Part shown: positions 5,739 through 8,071 of the stretch, one piece after another
How the letters are laid out: each line of letters opens with the position of its first letter
How positions within the stretch are numbered: the stretch's first letter is position 1
Source: Reyranella sp.
GTDB taxonomy: Bacteria; Pseudomonadota; Alphaproteobacteria; Reyranellales; Reyranellaceae
Reading direction: 5' to 3'
Assembly (NCBI GenBank): GCA_021732965.1
Contig: JAKFVZ010000182.1
Location: 1 to 8,071 of the forward strand
DNA length: 8,071 nucleotides
The notes under the pieces: generated by a model
What the model saw: only the letters and a program-made list of their open reading frames with translations
The model's database searches: none
What the model was told of the DNA's origin: nothing
Translations under genes and position numbers: made by a program

Positions 5739-6638
5739 ATGGCGAGATTGTGCGAGGGGCGGGTTGCCATCGTGACGGGCGGCGCGCGCGGCGTCGGCCG
5801 GGAACATTGCCTGATGCTGGCCGAGCATGGCGCCAAGGTCGTGGTGAACGACCTGGGCGGCGACCGGGCGGGCAAGGGCAACGATGTCGGCCCCGCCCAG
5901 CAGGTCGTGAATGAAATCAAGGCGATGGGCGGCGAGGCCGTGGCCAACGGCGACGACGTCTCGGACTGGAACGGCGCCAAGCACATGATCGACCAGGCGG
6001 TCGAGGCGTTCGGCAAGCTCGACGCCATCGTGCTCAACGCCGGCATCCTGCGCGATCGCATGCTGGTCAACATGAGCGAGGACGAGTGGGACGCCGTCAT
6101 CAAGGTGCACCTGAAGGGCACCTTCGCGCCGGCCCGCCACGCGGCGGCCTACTGGCGCGACCAGGCCAAGCTGAAGGGCGGCCCGGTCGATGCGCGCATC
6201 ATCACCACCACGTCGGTGTCGGGCATCTACGGCAATATCGGCCAGACCAACTACGGCGCAGCCAAGGCCGGCATCGCCTCCTTCACCATCATCGCCGCGC
6301 GCGAACTCGCCCGCTACGGGGTCACGGTGAACTCGATCTCGCCGTCGGCCTTCACGCGCATGACCGAGGACCTGCGGGAATACACGGAAGAGGACAAGAA
6401 GCGGCGAGATCCGAAGTGGATCGCGCCCGTGGCCACCTGGCTGGTGAGCGAGGACAGCCGCGAGGTGACGGGCCGCGTCTTCCAGGCCGGAAACGGCATT
6501 TTCGCCGTCGCCGAGGGCTGGCATAAGGGCCCGACGGTCGAGCAGATCATGGATCCGGTGCAGGCCGGCAAGGTGCTGAGCGAAATCGCGAAGAAGGCGC
6601 GCAAGAACGCCGGAATGAACGGCCTCGATCTGGACTGA
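5739..6638 (+). CDS. Short-chain dehydrogenase/reductase, MFE-2 (3-hydroxyacyl-CoA dehydrogenase)-like
   Basis: This 299-residue classical SDR carries the cofactor motif TGGARGVG at 13-20 and NAG at 100-102. The catalytic Ser159 (ITTTSVSG), Tyr172 and Lys176 (NYGAAKAG) are all present. Asp38 at the end of the second strand (VVVNDLGGD) points to NAD+ over NADP+. The insert GGDRAGKGNDVGPAQQVVNEIKAMGGEAVAN and the roughly 50-residue C-terminal extension ending in a basic tail make it longer than FabG. Both resemble the dehydrogenase unit of peroxisomal multifunctional enzyme type 2 and its stand-alone bacterial relatives, which oxidise 3-hydroxyacyl-CoA or steroid-type alcohols. The ATG at 5739 follows GGGAGGGAG and is the only plausible start; the open frame reaching further left is a shadow of the hydrolase gene. 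The binding-protein gene follows after 25 bases, so the two are probably co-transcribed. The substrate is inferred at class level only. Confidence 0.93.
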   Translation: MARLCEGRVAIVTGGARGVGREHCLMLAEHGAKVVVNDLGGDRAGKGNDVGPAQQVVNEIKAMGGEAVANGDDVSDWNGAKHMIDQAVEAFGKLDAIVLNAGILRDRMLVNMSEDEWDAVIKVHLKGTFAPARHAAAYWRDQAKLKGGPVDARIITTTSVSGIYGNIGQTNYGAAKAGIASFTIIAARELARYGVTVNSISPSAFTRMTEDLREYTEEDKKRRDPKWIAPVATWLVSEDSREVTGRVFQAGNGIFAVAEGWHKGPTVEQIMDPVQAGKVLSEIAKKARKNAGMNGLDLD

Positions 6639-6663
6639 AGACAAACACGGAAAAGGAAAATAC

Positions 6664-7638
6664 ATGAAGACGATCAATCGCCGCACGGCGCTTGCGGCAA
6701 CGGCAGCGGCTGCCCTGGTTCCGGGCGCCGCGCGTGCCCAGGCCTGGCCCAACAAGCCGATCCGCTGGGTCGTGCCCTATACGGCCGGCGGGCTGACGGA
6801 CGTCACCACGCGCCTCACACTCGAGAAGATGAACGTCGGGCAGACCTTCGTGGTCGACAACAAGCCCGGCGCCAATTCGCTGATCGGCGCCGAGATCGTC
6901 GCCAATGCAGCGCCCGACGGCTACACGTTCCTGACGGTGATCGCGGCACATGCGGCCAACAAGACGCTCTATGCCGGCAAGCTGAAATTCGATCCGGTGA
7001 AGGGCTTCGAGCCGATCTCGCTGGTCGGCGTCGCGCCGCTCATCATCACGGTCACCAACGATCTGCCGGTGAAGAACGTCGGCGAGCTGATCGAGTACGC
7101 CAGGAAGAATCCGGGCAAGATTTCGTTCGGTTCTTCCGGCGTCGGCGCCGCCGCGCACCTCACCAGCGAGCTGATGAAGCAGGTGACGGGCACCAACATG
7201 GTGCACGTGCCCTACAGGGGAACCGCGCCCGCCCTGGCCGATCTCGCGGCGGGCAACATCCAAATGCTGATCGACGCGCCGATCGGCGTGATGGCTCAGG
7301 TCCGGGCCGGCAAGATCCGCGCGCTCGCCATGCTGTCGAAGGACCGCGTTCCGGGCGTCGAGGAAGTGCCGACCATCGTGGAGTCGGGTGGACCGCTGAT
7401 CGAATCGTCGACCTGGGTGATGTTCCTTGCACCCGCGGGTACGCCGAAGGAGATCGTGGACAGGATGTCGACGGAGGTGGGGCGCGCCCTCAAGGACGAA
7501 GCCCTGCGCAAGCGCCTCGCGGAGCAGGCCGTCATCCCGGTTGGCGCCACGCCGGCCGATACGGGCAAGTTCCTGCAGAACGAGATCGACAAGTGGGAGA
7601 AGGTCATCACGACCGCCGGCGTCAAGCCCGACGCCTGA
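6664..7638 (+). CDS. Bug/TctC-family tripartite tricarboxylate transporter substrate-binding protein
   Basis: This 324-residue periplasmic solute-binding protein has an export signal MKTINRRTALAATAAAALVPGAARA, probably cut before QAWPNKP. The twin arginine in NRRTALA suggests the Tat route. Family hallmarks are PNKPIRWVVPYTAGGLTDVTTR at about 29-50, VVDNKPGANSLIGAEIVANAAPDGYT at 63-88 and the PVKGFEPIS segment. Also present are SSGVGAAAHLTSELM, VHVPYRGTAPALADLAAGNIQM and the late PAGTPKEIVDRMS. Bug proteins bind carboxylates, amides or aromatic acids and feed TctAB-type permeases. No tctA or tctB lies within the window, so this looks like an orphan binding protein, as is common where the family has expanded. 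The segment before GQTFVVDNKPG appears a few residues shorter than usual. It follows the SDR gene by 25 bases with a weak AAAAGGAAAA ribosome site, and a GC hairpin lies just downstream. Confidence 0.95.
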   Translation: MKTINRRTALAATAAAALVPGAARAQAWPNKPIRWVVPYTAGGLTDVTTRLTLEKMNVGQTFVVDNKPGANSLIGAEIVANAAPDGYTFLTVIAAHAANKTLYAGKLKFDPVKGFEPISLVGVAPLIITVTNDLPVKNVGELIEYARKNPGKISFGSSGVGAAAHLTSELMKQVTGTNMVHVPYRGTAPALADLAAGNIQMLIDAPIGVMAQVRAGKIRALAMLSKDRVPGVEEVPTIVESGGPLIESSTWVMFLAPAGTPKEIVDRMSTEVGRALKDEALRKRLAEQAVIPVGATPADTGKFLQNEIDKWEKVITTAGVKPDA

Positions 7639-7649
7639 TTTCCGCATCG

Positions 7650-7682
7650 AAGCGGCGGCGCCGGCAATGACCGGCGCCGCTT
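7650..7682. terminator. GC-rich hairpin between convergent genes, probable terminator
   Basis: GCGGCGCCGG (7655-7664) pairs perfectly with CCGGCGCCGC (7671-7680) around the loop CAATGA. It lies 16 bases after the binding-protein stop and ten bases before the stop of the convergent lectin-like gene. The downstream T tract is poor (TTGCTTCGG), so it may be an imperfect intrinsic terminator or a transcript-end stabiliser. Its symmetry would let it serve both converging transcripts. Confidence 0.6.
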
Positions 7683-7690
7683 GCTTCGGA

Positions 7691-8071
7691 TCAGTTCGCC
7701 GCGAAGCAGTAAAGCAGGCCCGCGCCGCCGGTCGCCACCAGCGCGGGCAGGTCGCAGCCCCGCGACGGGTGCGAGGTGTTCCACGACTTCGACGGCGCAT
7801 CGTCGCGCAGGCCCATGCGATCGGTGTGACCGACCATGGCGCTGCCCTCGCCGTTCTTCGTCCAGTTGCCGCAGGTCATGTCCTTGTCCGGCGGGAAGGC
7901 GGTGCCGTCGGCCTGCGTGCCGGTGAGGATGTCGTGCTGGTTCACCGTGTAGAGCCGGCTGGGGATCAGCCTGCCGGTTTCCGCGACACTGGTTGCGGCC
8001 GTCAGCTTGTTGTTGTCCGAGTGCAGGTCCTCGACGCTCGCCGCTATCTGAACGCCGGTGGCATTCACCCT
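7691..8071 (-). CDS. C-terminal part of a lectin-like secreted protein, 5' end beyond the window
   Basis: The minus-strand frame is open from base 8071 to the TGA at 7691-7693, showing 126 residues. A GTG at 8068 is not a credible start, because the frame continues to the edge and relatives have a longer N-terminal half. The sequence matches a pattern I recall from alphaproteobacterial proteins labelled lectin: SVEDLHSDNNKLT, then VNQHDILTGTQADGTAFP. CGNWTKNGEGSAMVGHTDRMGL, SKSWNTSHPSRGC and TGGAGLLYCFAAN follow. Family members carry a signal peptide and are thought to have a C-type-lectin-like fold. Three cysteines are visible (in TCGNW, RGCDL and LYCFA) and may form disulfides in the periplasm or outside the cell. 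A role in carbohydrate binding is from the family label and is not shown by the sequence. The convergent neighbour ends about 50 bases away across the hairpin. Confidence 0.75.
   Translation of the reverse strand, partial: RVNATGVQIAASVEDLHSDNNKLTAATSVAETGRLIPSRLYTVNQHDILTGTQADGTAFPPDKDMTCGNWTKNGEGSAMVGHTDRMGLRDDAPSKSWNTSHPSRGCDLPALVATGGAGLLYCFAAN

Noticed and set aside
5691..7800. Long minus-strand open frames opposite the SDR and Bug genes.
   Set aside because: These are shadows of two strongly conserved plus-strand genes and show no coding signature.

Overview
The window is a dense, high-GC bacterial chromosome segment with eight protein genes, six complete and one cut at each edge. GC is high throughout and third codon positions are strongly G/C. 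No RNA gene, insertion sequence or CRISPR array is visible, and no gap exceeds 100 bases. Gene content (a lone Bug/TctC periplasmic binding protein, a GlxA-type regulator, a TauD dioxygenase, a multifunctional-enzyme-like SDR and a lectin-like secreted protein) fits an environmental alphaproteobacterium or, less likely, a betaproteobacterium. This is inference from gene families; the sequence contains no taxonomic marker.

Layout, left to right: (1) the 3' part of a DUF1772 membrane protein on +, ending tail-to-tail with (2) a DJ-1/PfpI-family enzyme of isonitrile-hydratase type on -. That enzyme is head-to-head with (3) a GlxA-like AraC-family regulator on +. The short divergent gap between 2 and 3 carries a perfect 9-bp inverted repeat. 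The regulator ends inside the 3' end of (4) a 14-TM DHA2-type MFS exporter on -. This exporter is the last gene of a compact minus-strand operon that reads (6) serine hydrolase of the beta-lactamase/family VIII esterase fold, then (5) TauD/TfdA Fe(II)/2-oxoglutarate dioxygenase, then (4) exporter, with junctions of 11 and 3 bases. Divergent from this operon, across 75 bases with a small palindrome, lies a plus-strand pair: (7) an NAD-type short-chain dehydrogenase like the MFE-2 dehydrogenase unit, and (8) a Tat-exported Bug-family solute-binding protein, followed by a strong GC hairpin. Last, on -, comes the C-terminal part of (9) a lectin-like secreted protein that runs off the right edge.

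The likely functional theme is scavenging and modifying small organic acids or esters. The Bug protein would capture a carboxylate-type ligand, the SDR would oxidise a hydroxy (possibly acyl-CoA) intermediate, the serine hydrolase would cleave an ester or amide, the dioxygenase would hydroxylate a product, and the MFS protein would move a compound across the membrane. No substrate can be assigned from sequence. The GlxA-like regulator most plausibly controls itself and the head-to-head DJ-1 enzyme.

The most noteworthy non-coding signals are a perfect, gapless 22-bp palindrome inside the variable 5' end of the MFS gene and the 9-bp inverted repeat abutting the regulator start. I see no clear evidence of a wholly new biological system; the operon and these two repeats are the best candidates for follow-up.
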